Of a DNA stretch of 64,000 nucleotides, positions 26,535-36,116 are shown piece after piece. This DNA is from Aquamicrobium zhengzhouense. Its GTDB lineage: Bacteria; Pseudomonadota; Alphaproteobacteria; Rhizobiales; Rhizobiaceae. Under the pieces are notes generated by a model. That model was not told the origin of the DNA and did not search any database. It worked only from the letters and a program-made list of their open reading frames with translations. The translations under genes and the position numbers were made by a program. Within the stretch, counting starts at the first letter, position 1. Each line of letters opens with the position of its first letter. The stretch covers positions 1 to 64,000 of the forward strand of contig NZ_JADGMQ010000006.1 in NCBI RefSeq assembly GCF_016124105.1, given 5' to 3'.

Positions 26535-29045
26535 GTGAAAAACGACGTCCCGCCCACGGCTATACTTCCCGATAGTTTCACGCGCTGGTTTGTCGAGCGA
26601 GGCTGGAGCCCGCGACCGCACCAGCTTGAGTTGCTTGATAAGGCACAGGCGGGAAAATCTGTCCTGCTGATTGCACCAACCGGAGCGGGAAAGACCCTGG
26701 CCGGCTTTCTTCCCTCGCTGACCGACCTTGCGATGCGGCCAAAGCGTAAGCCCGGCGAGGCGTATCGCGGTATTCATACGCTCTACATTTCGCCCCTCAA
26801 GGCGCTCGCCGTTGATATTGAGCGCAATCTCGGCAAGCCAGTCGAGGGGATTGGCCTCGACGTCAACATCGAAACACGCACCGGCGATACGCCCACGCAC
26901 AAGCGCCAGCGCCAGAAGCTGGACCCGCCTGATATCCTGCTCACCACGCCCGAGCAGCTGGCACTGCTTTTGTCCTCCAAGGATTCGGAGCGCTTCTTTT
27001 CGGGCCTGCGATACGTCGTTCTTGACGAATTGCACTCATTGGTGACGTCAAAGCGCGGCCATCTTCTGGCGCTTGGCCTTGCACGTTTGCACCGCTTTTT
27101 GCCGGACCTTCAAACAATCGGCCTCTCCGCCACTGTGGCAGATCCCGATGCACTGCGCCGGTGGCTGGTGCCTCAGCGCCCGCCGGGCGCGATGGCGGAT
27201 CTGATCACGGTTCAAGGCGGCGCAAAGCCCGTTATCACAATCCTGGAATCGGAGGAACGCGTGCCTTGGGCAGGGCACACCGCCCAATATGCGATCTCGG
27301 AGATTTACGACGCGGTCAAGCGACACCGGACTACGCTTCTCTTCGTGAATACACGCTCTCAGGCGGAGCGGCTTTTCGGTGAGCTATGGCGCATCAATGA
27401 AGACACGTTGCCGATTGCCCTGCATCACGGCTCGCTCGACGTCGGTCAGCGACGACGTGTCGAAAGCGCGATGGAGGCGAATGCGCTCCGGGCCGTGGTT
27501 GCGACCTCAACGCTCGACCTCGGCATCGATTGGGGTGATGTCGATCTCGTCATCCACGTTGGTGCCCCAAAGGGCGCGAGCCGCCTTGCCCAGCGCATCG
27601 GGCGCTCCAATCACCGGATGGATGAGCCGAGCCGGGGGATCCTCGTACCCGCAAATCGCTTTGAAGTTCTGGAATGCCGAGCGGCCATCGAAGCAAATTA
27701 TGTAGGAGCGCAGGACACGCCGCCGCTCATGGCTGGCTCGCTGGACGTTCTTGCCCAACATGTGATGGGGATGGCCTGCGCTGAACCATTCGATGAGGCT
27801 GAACTCCTCGACGAGGTGCGGATGTCGGAGCCCTATGCGAAGCTCGACGCCGACACGTTTGGGAAGGTCGTCCAATTCGTCGCGACCGGCGGATATTCGC
27901 TGCGCAGCTATGAACGTTACGCGCGCATCCGTCAGACCAAGGAGGGGAAATGGCGTGTTTCCCATCCGCGATACGCCCAGCAATACCGCCTCAACGTCGG
28001 CACGATCATCGAGGCACCGATGTTGAACGTGCGGCTGACACGCCAGCGCGGCAAGGGGGCAAACGCCTTTGGCGGTCCCGTTCTCGGCAAGGTCGAGGAG
28101 TATTTTCTGGAGACGCTCTCGCCCGGAGACACCTTCCTGTTTTCCGGGCGGATGCTGCGGTTTGAGGGGATACGCGAAAATGAATGCTATGTGACGAACG
28201 CTGCGGGGGAAGATGCGCGGGTGCCTTCCTATGCGGGCGGCAAGTTTCCGCTGTCGACCTATCTGGCGGCAGAAGTTCGCGGCATGCTGGCTGATCCGGA
28301 GCGCTGGCATGTACTGCCCGACCAGGTCGCGGGCTGGCTGGAACTGCAGCGCGAGAAGTCGATGCTGCCGCGCCCCGGCGACCTCCTCATCGAGACCTTC
28401 CCGCGCGGAAAACGTTTCTACATGGTCGCTTATCCGTTCGAGGGGCGCCTCGCGCACCAGACGCTGGGCATGCTCCTGACACGACGGCTCGAGCGCGGCG
28501 GTGCCCGTCCGTTGGGTTTTGTGGCAACGGATTATTCGCTGGCCGTGTGGGCGCATGGGGACATCGGCAAATTGCACCGCAACGGCAAGTTGCCGTTTTC
28601 CGAACTCTTCGATGAGGACATGCTCGGGGATGACCTTGAGGCGTGGCTCGCCGAAAGCTGGATGCTCAAGCGGTCTTTCCGCAATTGCGCCGTGATTGCA
28701 GGCTTGATCGAGAAGCGCCATCCGGGACAGGAGAAGACCGGACGACAGGTGACTGTGTCGGCAGACCTGATCTACGATGTCCTGCGCACGCATGAGCCGG
28801 ATCATATCTTGCTGCGCGCAACGCGTGCAGATGCGGGGGCGGGGCTGCTGGATGTCAGTAGGCTTGCGGACATGCTCTCGCGGATCAAGGGCAGAATCGT
28901 GCATAAGGCGCTCGATCGCATCTCGCCACTTGCTGTTCCGGTCATGATGGAAATCGGCAAGGAACGGGTAAAGGGTGAAGCAGATGATATCCTGCTGTCG
29001 GAAGCGGAAGACGAGTTGATCCGCGAGGCAATGGGCGAAGAATGA
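26535..29045 (+). CDS. lhr: Ligase-associated ATP-dependent helicase (Lhr-Core type)
   Basis: Superfamily 2 helicase, 836 residues, of the short Lhr-Core class. Motifs seen: Q/DNA entry RPHQLELLDKA, Walker A APTGAGKT, motif II DELH, motif III LSAT, motif V TSTLDLGIDWGDVD, motif VI QRIGRSNHR, followed by the winged-helix and DUF4942-like C-terminal region typical of Lhr. Start GTG 26535 is the only plausible initiator after the in-frame stop at 26496. The stop overlaps the start of the phosphoesterase gene (ATGA at 29042-29045). Confidence 0.93.
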   Translation: MKNDVPPTAILPDSFTRWFVERGWSPRPHQLELLDKAQAGKSVLLIAPTGAGKTLAGFLPSLTDLAMRPKRKPGEAYRGIHTLYISPLKALAVDIERNLGKPVEGIGLDVNIETRTGDTPTHKRQRQKLDPPDILLTTPEQLALLLSSKDSERFFSGLRYVVLDELHSLVTSKRGHLLALGLARLHRFLPDLQTIGLSATVADPDALRRWLVPQRPPGAMADLITVQGGAKPVITILESEERVPWAGHTAQYAISEIYDAVKRHRTTLLFVNTRSQAERLFGELWRINEDTLPIALHHGSLDVGQRRRVESAMEANALRAVVATSTLDLGIDWGDVDLVIHVGAPKGASRLAQRIGRSNHRMDEPSRGILVPANRFEVLECRAAIEANYVGAQDTPPLMAGSLDVLAQHVMGMACAEPFDEAELLDEVRMSEPYAKLDADTFGKVVQFVATGGYSLRSYERYARIRQTKEGKWRVSHPRYAQQYRLNVGTIIEAPMLNVRLTRQRGKGANAFGGPVLGKVEEYFLETLSPGDTFLFSGRMLRFEGIRENECYVTNAAGEDARVPSYAGGKFPLSTYLAAEVRGMLADPERWHVLPDQVAGWLELQREKSMLPRPGDLLIETFPRGKRFYMVAYPFEGRLAHQTLGMLLTRRLERGGARPLGFVATDYSLAVWAHGDIGKLHRNGKLPFSELFDEDMLGDDLEAWLAESWMLKRSFRNCAVIAGLIEKRHPGQEKTGRQVTVSADLIYDVLRTHEPDHILLRATRADAGAGLLDVSRLADMLSRIKGRIVHKALDRISPLAVPVMMEIGKERVKGEADDILLSEAEDELIREAMGEE

Positions 29046-29749
29046 ACGCAGAGCCGGAAAAATCACAATTCGCCGGAGAGATCGTCATTGCTGGCGAGCT
29101 TGCGGTGTGCGACGCGCGCGGCGCGCTTTACTTTCCTGATCTTGGTCTTTTGACGGTATCGGATCTTCACCTTGAAAAGGGCTCTGCCTTTGCGCGGCGC
29201 GGCCAGTTGCTGCCGCCCTATGATACTGCTGCCACATTGCAGAAGCTTGCTGGCGTGATCGCAAGCTACACTCCGCGCACGGTGATCAGCCTTGGCGACA
29301 GCTTTCATGACGGGGGTGGGGCAAACCGAATGCCGCAACCTTTCCGGGACAGTCTGCTTGAACTGATGCTTGGCTGCGAATGGCTGTGGGTTGCCGGCAA
29401 TCACGATCCGGACGCGCCGGCAGATCTTCCCGGAACGACGGTCGACGAGCTAGCCATTGGCGGCTTGCGCTTTCGCCACGAGCCGCTGCCGGGTGCATCA
29501 GCGGGTGAAATTGCAGGCCATCTTCACCCTGGAGCCGTTGTCGTTCACCGGGGCAGGGCCGTACGCCGCCGGTGCTTCGCTACCGATGGCGACAGGCTGA
29601 TCATGCCGGCGTTTGGCGCTTATACCGGCATGCTCAACGTGCTGGACAAGGCGTATAAGGGGCTTTTTCGCTGGGAGACATTCGTCGCACACATGTTGGG
29701 CGACAGCCGTGTCTTCGCGATTTCCCGACGCTTGTTGCGGGGAAGCTGA
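29042..29749 (+). CDS. pdeM: Ligase-associated DNA damage response endonuclease PdeM
   Basis: A 235-residue calcineurin-like metallophosphoesterase with the motifs VSDLHLEKG, SLGDSFHD, GNHDP and a later GHLHPGA; these bind two metals. It is the fourth member of the ligase-associated set and is translationally coupled to the helicase. In known clusters the protein acts on DNA; its exact role with the other three is inferred from association. Confidence 0.92.
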   Translation: MNAEPEKSQFAGEIVIAGELAVCDARGALYFPDLGLLTVSDLHLEKGSAFARRGQLLPPYDTAATLQKLAGVIASYTPRTVISLGDSFHDGGGANRMPQPFRDSLLELMLGCEWLWVAGNHDPDAPADLPGTTVDELAIGGLRFRHEPLPGASAGEIAGHLHPGAVVVHRGRAVRRRCFATDGDRLIMPAFGAYTGMLNVLDKAYKGLFRWETFVAHMLGDSRVFAISRRLLRGS

Positions 29750-29753
29750 CCGA

Positions 29754-30563
29754 TCAGTCCTTGCGGAAGATCAGGCGTCCCAGCCAGCCGGTGACGAAGG
29801 CAAGCAGCACGGCAACGACACCATAGAGGAAGCCGTGGTTCTGGGCCGCACGGTGCACGCGTTGCTCGAAGCCCGCCTTCAGGATCGCCAGCTGTGCCGA
29901 ATTTTCCTTGATGAATACGCCGTTCTTGAACAGGAAGGCGCGGGCGCGGTGAGTGCCGACGGGGACGTTTGGCGCAAGATGCAGCGTTGCGCGGAATAGG
30001 CTCTGCGAGAGGAACTGCACGCCGCCAATGCGCTCGCTGAAGAGGCCGCTGGCTTTCTTGCGTTCGCGCAGGGCGGTGGTGAATTCTTCGATCGTCACGG
30101 GATCGCCATTACGGTCAAAGGGCGTAACGGTGATATTCTCGGCTCCTAGCGCCAGTTGCTTGTAATTGGCAGGGTTGGTTATGTCCTGCCGTGCGCGGCT
30201 GGTCGCCACCGAATAGCTCATCGGCACGTTCACGAACGTCTCGGACTCGGTGTTGATCCACATGCCCAGAACGCGCGTCTTCTTGCGGACAACAACCGGT
30301 CGAGCGGGGCCTTCAAGGACGACGATCACGTCGTAACGCCCCTGACGCGCCACCATCGGATCTGCGTTATCCAGTGCACCGAAAATTGTGAGGTCCGCTC
30401 CGGAGAAATCGGAGGTGATCGTCACCCGATCGGTGGAGAGGCCGATCTGGATTGATTCCGGCGTCACATCGGTCGGGGCTTGTGCCAGCGTTGGTGCCAT
30501 GCACCACGCCGAGATCAGGAGGGCCAGGGATAATCTGTTCGCTGCAAGCCTCATCATGGTCAA
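29754..30563 (-). CDS. TIGR02186 family protein (exported, membrane-anchored)
   Basis: A 269-residue protein with an N-terminal signal (LALLISAWCMAPTLAQA), a beta-rich periplasmic domain starting with IQIGLSTDRVTITSDFSG, and a C-terminal membrane segment (GFLYGVVAVLLAFVTGWLG). This fits TIGR02186, a family usually next to a TauE/SafE exporter gene, as here; its start overlaps the exporter's stop. Likely a periplasmic helper of the transporter. Function unproven. Confidence 0.85.
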   Translation of the reverse strand: MTMMRLAANRLSLALLISAWCMAPTLAQAPTDVTPESIQIGLSTDRVTITSDFSGADLTIFGALDNADPMVARQGRYDVIVVLEGPARPVVVRKKTRVLGMWINTESETFVNVPMSYSVATSRARQDITNPANYKQLALGAENITVTPFDRNGDPVTIEEFTTALRERKKASGLFSERIGGVQFLSQSLFRATLHLAPNVPVGTHRARAFLFKNGVFIKENSAQLAILKAGFEQRVHRAAQNHGFLYGVVAVLLAFVTGWLGRLIFRKD

Positions 30564-31474
30564 AGGCCCGTCAGCGAATAAACGGAACTTGGGCGCACGA
30601 ACAGGTCAAAGGCAAGGCGCAGCGCAACGGCAAGAACCAGAAGCGCCAGCAGCGCACGTAGTTGCTCGCCGCGCAGTTTCTGCCCTGCGCGCGCCCCATA
30701 TTGTGCCCCGGCGACGCCCCCGACCATAAGCAGGAAGGCCAGGACGATGTCGACCGTCTGGTTGGCCGTCGAATGTACGATGGTCGTGTAGGCTGCCGTG
30801 AAGATGATCTGATAGAGGGACGTCCCGACGACGACGTTGGTGGGCACCTTCAAAAGGTAGATCAGGGCAGGGATCATGATGAAGCCACCGCCGACACCCA
30901 TGATCGAAGCCAGGAACCCGATCACCGCGCCGATGCCAACCACCGGGATGACGCTGACGAACATTTTCGATGCGCGAAAGCGCATCTTGAAGGGAAGGCG
31001 GTGAATCCAGTTGTGCTGCCCTGTCTGGCGGGCGATCGGGTTGACGCCTCTGCGGGCGCGCTGAAGCGCGCGCACGCTCTCCACCAGCATAAGTCCACCG
31101 ACGGTGCCGAGAAGCGCGACGTATACCAGCGACACGAACAGGTCGAGCTGGCCGACGCTTCTAAGCAGAGCGAACACCCAGGCACCAAGGGTCGAGCCGG
31201 CAATACCACCGATCAACAGCACCGTGCCGAGCTTGAAGTCGATGGTGCCCTTTTTGAGATGCGCAAGCGCACCAGAGACGGACGACGCGACAACCTGATT
31301 CGCACCGGTCGCGACGGCAATGGCCGGAGGAATGTTGTAGAAAATCAGCAGCGGCGTGATCAGAAATCCGCCACCGACACCGAACATGCCGGAAAGAAAG
31401 CCCACCGCGGCCCCCATGGCCAGTATCACGACCATGTTGACCGACATTTCGGCGATGGGAAGATAAATGCCCAC
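30560..31474 (-). CDS. TauE/SafE (TSUP) family sulfite/organosulfur exporter
   Basis: A 304-residue membrane protein with eight or so segments and the family's duplicated glycine-rich motif: GFLSGMFGVGGGFLITPLLI in the first half and GFLASIMGVGGGFIMIPALI in the second. TSUP proteins export sulfite, sulfoacetate or similar anions. It overlaps the TIGR02186 gene by four bases, which indicates one transcript. A sulfur link with metZ nearby is possible but not supported by direct evidence. Confidence 0.92.
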   Translation of the reverse strand: MGIYLPIAEMSVNMVVILAMGAAVGFLSGMFGVGGGFLITPLLIFYNIPPAIAVATGANQVVASSVSGALAHLKKGTIDFKLGTVLLIGGIAGSTLGAWVFALLRSVGQLDLFVSLVYVALLGTVGGLMLVESVRALQRARRGVNPIARQTGQHNWIHRLPFKMRFRASKMFVSVIPVVGIGAVIGFLASIMGVGGGFIMIPALIYLLKVPTNVVVGTSLYQIIFTAAYTTIVHSTANQTVDIVLAFLLMVGGVAGAQYGARAGQKLRGEQLRALLALLVLAVALRLAFDLFVRPSSVYSLTGL

Positions 31475-31618
31475 CCGTCCAACTCGACTGTTTGTGGCCT
31501 GATCCCGGAAGCTCCCTGAGCGAGGATGCCGTCAGGTGAGCATCCTGTTCTTGCGCCCGTATGAGCGCGAAGTCAAACGCGGGAGGCCGATGCTGCTAAA
31601 AAATGATGCGGCTCAGAC

Positions 31619-32047
31619 TCAGGTGCGATCCGGACTTTCTTCCGGAGCCTTTTCATCGCGAAAATTGCGGTCCAGATCCGTCACTATCCCCATGAAGCGA
31701 CGGAAGAAGCGTTCCATGTAGCCAAGCGTCTGCTCGAACTCCTCATCGGTTGGGAGATCGGTTTTGATGCCGCTGCTCTGAAGAGACGAGATTCGCGCTT
31801 CAAGCGCAGCAATCCGTTCCTCAAGCGCGGTGATGTCCTTCTCATAAGCGGCATGATCTTCCGTCGCCATCCGACAGATCAATTGCTGTGCCTGTTCGGT
31901 GCATCTCGACATGCGTCCGGTCTGCGTGTCGAGACGGATATACCCGTTTTCGGTTCGCTCCAGCCTGTATCGGTCTTCCTGTGCCAATGCCGGCGACGAG
32001 ACCATCGCCGTCAAGGCAACAACGGTGAGTGCACCTGCGTGTCGCAT
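31619..32047 (-). CDS. Exported coiled-coil protein, unknown function
   Basis: A 142-residue product with a signal peptide (MRHAGALTVVALTAMVSSPALAQ), a short domain RYRLERTENGYIRLDTQTGRMS with two cysteines nearby, then a coiled coil (ALEERIAALEARISSLQ) and an acidic tail. ATG 32047 has a GGAGG-type site (GGAAGGAG). Small periplasmic proteins of this type are common in Hyphomicrobiales. No family function recognised. Confidence 0.75.
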   Translation of the reverse strand: MRHAGALTVVALTAMVSSPALAQEDRYRLERTENGYIRLDTQTGRMSRCTEQAQQLICRMATEDHAAYEKDITALEERIAALEARISSLQSSGIKTDLPTDEEFEQTLGYMERFFRRFMGIVTDLDRNFRDEKAPEESPDRT

Positions 32048-32172
32048 GAGATACTCCTTCCACTGCCGATCCCACATTCGTGAGCACTGTTTGTGCCGTA
32101 ATTGCGTCAGGCGTGTCACAGAGTGTCCTGCTCGCGCTTTCAATCGGCGCGCGATGCGCCTATAGCGCTGCC

Positions 32173-32520
32173 ATGTCCAGGCTCATCTACAAGATCGCTC
32201 CTGAAACCATGTGGCGCGAGGCGGAAGCCGCTGGAGTCTTCTCCGGCGCCCCTGTCGATATCGCGGATGGCTTCATCCATTTCTCAACCGCCGAGCAGGT
32301 GCGCGAAACCGCCGCCAAGCATTTCTCCGGTCAGACGGATCTCCTGCTGATCGCGGTTGACGCAGACAGCTTCGGCGAAGCGCTGAAATGGGAAGTGTCG
32401 CGCAGGGGCGCTCTGTTCCCTCATCTTTATGCGCCGCTTGATCCCGCTTCTGCCGCATGGGTCAAGCCGCTGCCGCTGGACGATCAAGGTTCACATGTTT
32501 TCCCGGAGCTGCCTGCATGA
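32173..32520 (+). CDS. DUF952 domain protein
   Basis: A 115-residue protein with the family pattern MSRLIYKIAPETMWREAE, DGFIHFSTAEQV and LKWEVSRRGALFPHLYAPL. DUF952 proteins often lie beside pyrD or other metabolic genes; here the stop codon overlaps the pyrD start (ATGA), so the two are translated together. The function is unknown. Confidence 0.88.
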   Translation: MSRLIYKIAPETMWREAEAAGVFSGAPVDIADGFIHFSTAEQVRETAAKHFSGQTDLLLIAVDADSFGEALKWEVSRRGALFPHLYAPLDPASAAWVKPLPLDDQGSHVFPELPA

Positions 32521-33599
32521 TGCTGGAGCAACTTGGCCGTCGCGCGCTTTTTACGCTTGATCCTGAACGCGCGCACACGCTTTCCATCGCTGCGCTGAAG
32601 AGCGGTCTGCCGCTTGCCTGCGCGCCAGATCGCGACCTGGCTCTGACGACGAACGTTGCGGGGATCGAGTTCGCCAATCCGATCGGGATGGCGGCGGGCT
32701 ACGACAAGAACGCTGAGGTCGCTGACCCGCTCTTGCGGCTCGGGTTCGGATTTGCGGAGGTGGGCACCCTGACCCCGCGCGCGCAGCCCGGAAACCCAAA
32801 ACCCCGCATCTTCCGTCTGGAAGAAGATGAGGCGGTCATCAACCGCCTCGGTTTCAACAATGAGGGCCACGCTCCCGCGCTTGCCCGCTTGCAGGCGCGT
32901 GCCGGCAAGGGCGGTGTTGTCGGCATCAATATCGGTGCCAACAAGGACAGTGACGATCGCATCAATGATTATCGTCTCGGTGTTGAGCGGTTCGCGTCGC
33001 TGGCGACCTACCTGACCGTCAACATCTCGTCGCCTAACACGCCGGGCCTGCGCGATCTTCAGGCTCGCTCGAGCCTTGCCGAGCTTCTGGCTGCAGTCGA
33101 GAACGCACGCGACGAGCAGACTGCGCTCATCGGCCGGCATGTTCCGGTATTCCTCAAGATCGCCCCGGATCTCGTTGAAGACGAGCTTGATGATATCGCC
33201 GCCGAGGTACTCGACAAGCGGATCGAGGGGGTGATCGTCTCCAACACGACGCTGTCGCGCGATGGCCTCACCAACCGCAAGGCAAGCGAAACCGGTGGCA
33301 TGTCGGGCAAGCCGCTTTTTGCCCGCTCGACGGTGCAACTGGCCCGCATGCGCCGCCGCCTCGGGCCGGATGTTGCGCTGATCGGTTGTGGCGGCGTCGA
33401 TTCGGCAGAAACTGCGGCAGAGAAAATTCGTGCCGGTGCCGATCTTGTCCAGCTTTACACGGGAATGATCTATGGGGGGCCGTCGCTGCCTGCCCGGATT
33501 GTTCGTGATCTGGGACGCCTGTTGCGCCGCGAGGGCTACACATCGATCACCCAGATGCGCGATACGGGGCTGGAGCGCTGGGAAGCCGCTTCGTTCTAA
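32517..33599 (+). CDS. pyrD: Dihydroorotate dehydrogenase (quinone), class 2
   Basis: Fourth step of pyrimidine synthesis, oxidising dihydroorotate with ubiquinone at the inner membrane. The 360-residue product has the class 2 N-terminal helix (LFTLDPERAHTLSIAAL), FMN-binding NPIGMAAGYDKNAEV and GGVDSAETAAEKIRAGAD, and the catalytic serine in NISSPNTPGLR. It begins inside the DUF952 stop codon. Confidence 0.96.
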   Translation: MMLEQLGRRALFTLDPERAHTLSIAALKSGLPLACAPDRDLALTTNVAGIEFANPIGMAAGYDKNAEVADPLLRLGFGFAEVGTLTPRAQPGNPKPRIFRLEEDEAVINRLGFNNEGHAPALARLQARAGKGGVVGINIGANKDSDDRINDYRLGVERFASLATYLTVNISSPNTPGLRDLQARSSLAELLAAVENARDEQTALIGRHVPVFLKIAPDLVEDELDDIAAEVLDKRIEGVIVSNTTLSRDGLTNRKASETGGMSGKPLFARSTVQLARMRRRLGPDVALIGCGGVDSAETAAEKIRAGADLVQLYTGMIYGGPSLPARIVRDLGRLLRREGYTSITQMRDTGLERWEAASF

Positions 33600-33606
33600 G
33601 TTTCCG

Positions 33607-34947
33607 CTAGCTGCTGAACGTTATGTCAGTGCGCCGTGGCAGGCGCAGTGCCAAGGTCAGCCCGCGCATCAGCAAGAACAGATGCAGCGCGCTCCATAGT
33701 CCGATGTTCCCCAGCGGCGGGATCAGCAGCCACAAGGCGGCAACGAAGACGCCGAACGAGACCAGCATCATGTTGCGCAGGTCGCTTGACCAGGTTGCGC
33801 CAAGAAAAATGCCGTCCATCTGGAAGGCGAGCACCCCGGTGAGCGCGGTGAAAGCTGCCCAAGGCAAGTAGGCTGCCGCGAGATCTCGCACTTCATGCGA
33901 GGTTGTCATGAGGTTGATCAGCATGTCGCCCTTCCAGACGAAGAGTAGGCTGACCAATGCGGCGACCGACAAGCCCCAGATGCCAGTAAGGCGCACAGCG
34001 CGATCGAAGGCCTCACGGTTTCGCGCTCCGACAGATCTTCCTGCAAGTTGCTCAGCCGCCGCTGCAAAACCGTCGAGAAAATAGCCGGCCAACAGGAAGA
34101 AATTCATCAGGACGGCATTTGCCGCCAGCGTCAGCGTTCCAAGCTGCGCACCCTGCCGCGCGATGATCGCGAAGGCGCCGAGCAGGACGAATGAGCGGAT
34201 CATGATGTCCCGGTTCAGCGCGAACATCACCTTGAGCGCCTCGACGTTCCTCAGCGCGCCCTTCGCGAGCGGCGGAAGGCGCCGAAAGCGGGCGACGAGG
34301 ACACAAAGCCCGAGGATGGCCGCGAGCGCTTCGGCACAGACAGTGGCCCAGGCAACGCCCGCAATGCCCCACCCCATCCAGAGCCCGAAGGAGATCGACA
34401 GCACGATGTTCGTGACATTGATCAATAGCTGCAGCGCGAGGCCCAGCCCTGCCTGTCCGCGCCCGAGAAGATAGCCAAGGATCACGTAGTTCGAGAGTGA
34501 CAGTGGCGCTGCCAGCAGCCTGATGGTCACATAGGTGCTCATCGCGTTGCTGACGGAAGGCTCCGCGGCCATGAAGAGCCGGCCGGCCCATGCAACGGCA
34601 GGCGCGCCGACCGCGAGGACCAACCCGATGGAAAGTGCTACGATCAGCGCCCGCCAGAAGACTGCCTGTTCCTCCGGCGCGTCGCCGCGTCCGAAAGCCT
34701 GCGCGACAAGCCCGGTCGTTCCAGTGCGGAGAAAATTGAAGGTCGCGAAGACGAGGTCGAACAAGACGGCGCCGGCTGCCAGACCGCCAAGGATTGCCGG
34801 ATCTCCCAACTGTCCGATCACAGCCGTATTGACGATGCCGATCATTGGCGTCGTCATGTAAGCGATCATCATCGGCAGGGCGATGGCGAGGACCAGCCGG
34901 TTCGTTACCTTGAAGGGCCGAGGGCCGGTGCGGGCAGCTTGCGCCAA
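33607..34947 (-). CDS. MATE family multidrug efflux transporter (DinF-like)
   Basis: A 446-residue, 12-segment membrane protein with MATE features: N-terminal LVLAIALPMMIAYMTTPMIGIVNT, the conserved FNFLRTGTTGLVAQAFGRGD, and a second-half repeat in LMNFFLLAGYFLDGFAAAAEQL. This sequence set matches the DinF subgroup, Na+ or H+ driven exporters of cationic drugs and metabolites. It is convergent with pyrD with 7 bp between the stops. Confidence 0.92.
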   Translation of the reverse strand: MAQAARTGPRPFKVTNRLVLAIALPMMIAYMTTPMIGIVNTAVIGQLGDPAILGGLAAGAVLFDLVFATFNFLRTGTTGLVAQAFGRGDAPEEQAVFWRALIVALSIGLVLAVGAPAVAWAGRLFMAAEPSVSNAMSTYVTIRLLAAPLSLSNYVILGYLLGRGQAGLGLALQLLINVTNIVLSISFGLWMGWGIAGVAWATVCAEALAAILGLCVLVARFRRLPPLAKGALRNVEALKVMFALNRDIMIRSFVLLGAFAIIARQGAQLGTLTLAANAVLMNFFLLAGYFLDGFAAAAEQLAGRSVGARNREAFDRAVRLTGIWGLSVAALVSLLFVWKGDMLINLMTTSHEVRDLAAAYLPWAAFTALTGVLAFQMDGIFLGATWSSDLRNMMLVSFGVFVAALWLLIPPLGNIGLWSALHLFLLMRGLTLALRLPRRTDITFSS

Positions 34948-34951
34948 GGAA

Positions 34952-35215
34952 CTATTTTCGCCAGCTCAAAAGCCGAAGAATGAGGAATACCGGAACTACC
35001 ACCGCAGCGCCGATCAGGAAATAGCTGAGGAAGCGGTAGAAGGCGTCAAAACCCATGTTCCAGAGCCCGCTGAAGAAATCGGCGATGCCGCGCAGCACGT
35101 CATGAGGCGACCAGCCGAACGTCACCATGACCACACCGACGAGAAAGGAGACGACCACGAGCTTGAGTGCAACGCGCAATGGCGTGTCGCCGAGAAAGCG
35201 GGTGAGGGCGCTCAT
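34952..35215 (-). CDS. DUF6460 small membrane protein
   Basis: An 87-residue protein with two predicted membrane segments (VALKLVVVSFLVGVVMVTFGW and LSYFLIGAAVVVPVFLILRLL). It matches the DUF6460 family as I recall it. It ends four bases before the MATE gene starts, so both are probably on one transcript. The ATG at 35215 is preceded by GGAG; a second ATG 6 bases upstream is also possible. Confidence 0.75.
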   Translation of the reverse strand: MSALTRFLGDTPLRVALKLVVVSFLVGVVMVTFGWSPHDVLRGIADFFSGLWNMGFDAFYRFLSYFLIGAAVVVPVFLILRLLSWRK

Positions 35216-35429
35216 GCATGTCTCCTGTCGGTTTTTACGCCGAGATACTCTTCCCACAGGCGCGCTTCAAGTGCGAGCAGCTCGTCGCATTCGGCAACCA
35301 AACAGCGTTTTCAGCGTTGATGAGCGTAATTCGGTGACTTCAGGCAACAAACTGAGCCTCTCACTGAATAGATAAGGCGGTTTTTGCAGAAGATCGCAAG
35401 AATTGCTGACTGCTTGTTCGAGGGAAAAT

Positions 35430-35576
35430 ATGAAGCAGAACCACCTCTTCCTCATCGTCGGTGCGCTGGCGGTCGCCGTTGTCGTGCTTGGCATCTATGT
35501 GTTCCGCGAGGAATCAAAGCCGGACGGCATCGAGTTGCGCGTCGGCGAATCAGGAATTTCAGTCGAGAGCAACTGA
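35430..35576 (+). CDS. Small membrane protein, 48 residues
   Basis: The reading frame MKQNHLFLIVGALAVAVVVL... has one membrane segment (residues 6-24) and an acidic tail ending ISVESN. It starts at an ATG preceded by GAGGGAAA and ends before the DUF883-like gene. Small single-span proteins of this kind, starting MKQNHLF, are frequent in rhizobia. No function is known. Confidence 0.7.
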   Translation: MKQNHLFLIVGALAVAVVVLGIYVFREESKPDGIELRVGESGISVESN

Positions 35577-35628
35577 CGCATCAGAGTTTGATGGGCGGGG
35601 TGATATCAGCGAGACGAAGGAGCCACTT

Positions 35629-36015
35629 ATGGCCGACAATGAAAATCCAAACATTCGCGACTTCAAGAACGAAAATATGGCTAAGGACGACAATAGTCGC
35701 AAAGACATGGAGAAGCAGATTTCCGACCTGAAGGCGGAAGTCAGCAGTCTGACAAAGCAACTGTCCGAGCGCGGCCAGGAGGCTTTCGAGAAAGTGCGCG
35801 GCGAAGCGGAAGATCTTTATGATGAGGCCTCCAACCGGGCGCGCAGCGCAGGACGTCAGATCCGCCACCAGGCGAATGCGATGTCCGAAACCATCCGCGA
35901 AAATCCTGGGACGGCTGCGACTTTGCTGTCGTCAGCGGGCCTTCTTGGCCTGCTTGTCGGCTTCCTCCTTGGGCAGTCGCTGGCGAGCAACCACCATTCG
36001 CGTCGCTGGTACTAA
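35629..36015 (+). CDS. DUF883/YqjD-like membrane-anchored protein
   Basis: A 128-residue protein with an N-terminal acidic region, an amphipathic coiled coil (MEKQISDLKAEVSSLTKQLS), and a C-terminal membrane segment rich in small residues (LLGLLVGFLLGQSLA). This is the YqjD/ElaB pattern, proteins in E. coli that tether ribosomes to the inner membrane in stationary phase. GAAGGAG lies before ATG 35629. A terminator follows at 36035. Confidence 0.8.
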   Translation: MADNENPNIRDFKNENMAKDDNSRKDMEKQISDLKAEVSSLTKQLSERGQEAFEKVRGEAEDLYDEASNRARSAGRQIRHQANAMSETIRENPGTAATLLSSAGLLGLLVGFLLGQSLASNHHSRRWY

Positions 36016-36034
36016 TTCGACCGGCACGCCAGAG

Positions 36035-36056
36035 CCCCGCCACCCGGCGGGGTTTT
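36035..36056 (+). terminator. Intrinsic terminator after the DUF883-like gene
   Basis: CCCCGCC/GGCGGGG stem with a four-base loop, followed by TTTT, 20 bp after the stop codon. Confidence 0.8.
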
Positions 36057-36116
36057 CATTTTGAAGGAACATCTGCGCCCGTCAGCTTGTTGCACCCCAT
36101 AGCAATGGAGATCGGC

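Noticed and set aside
27507-29066. 519-codon frame on the minus strand
   Set aside because: Antisense to the Lhr-type helicase, which has all its motifs.
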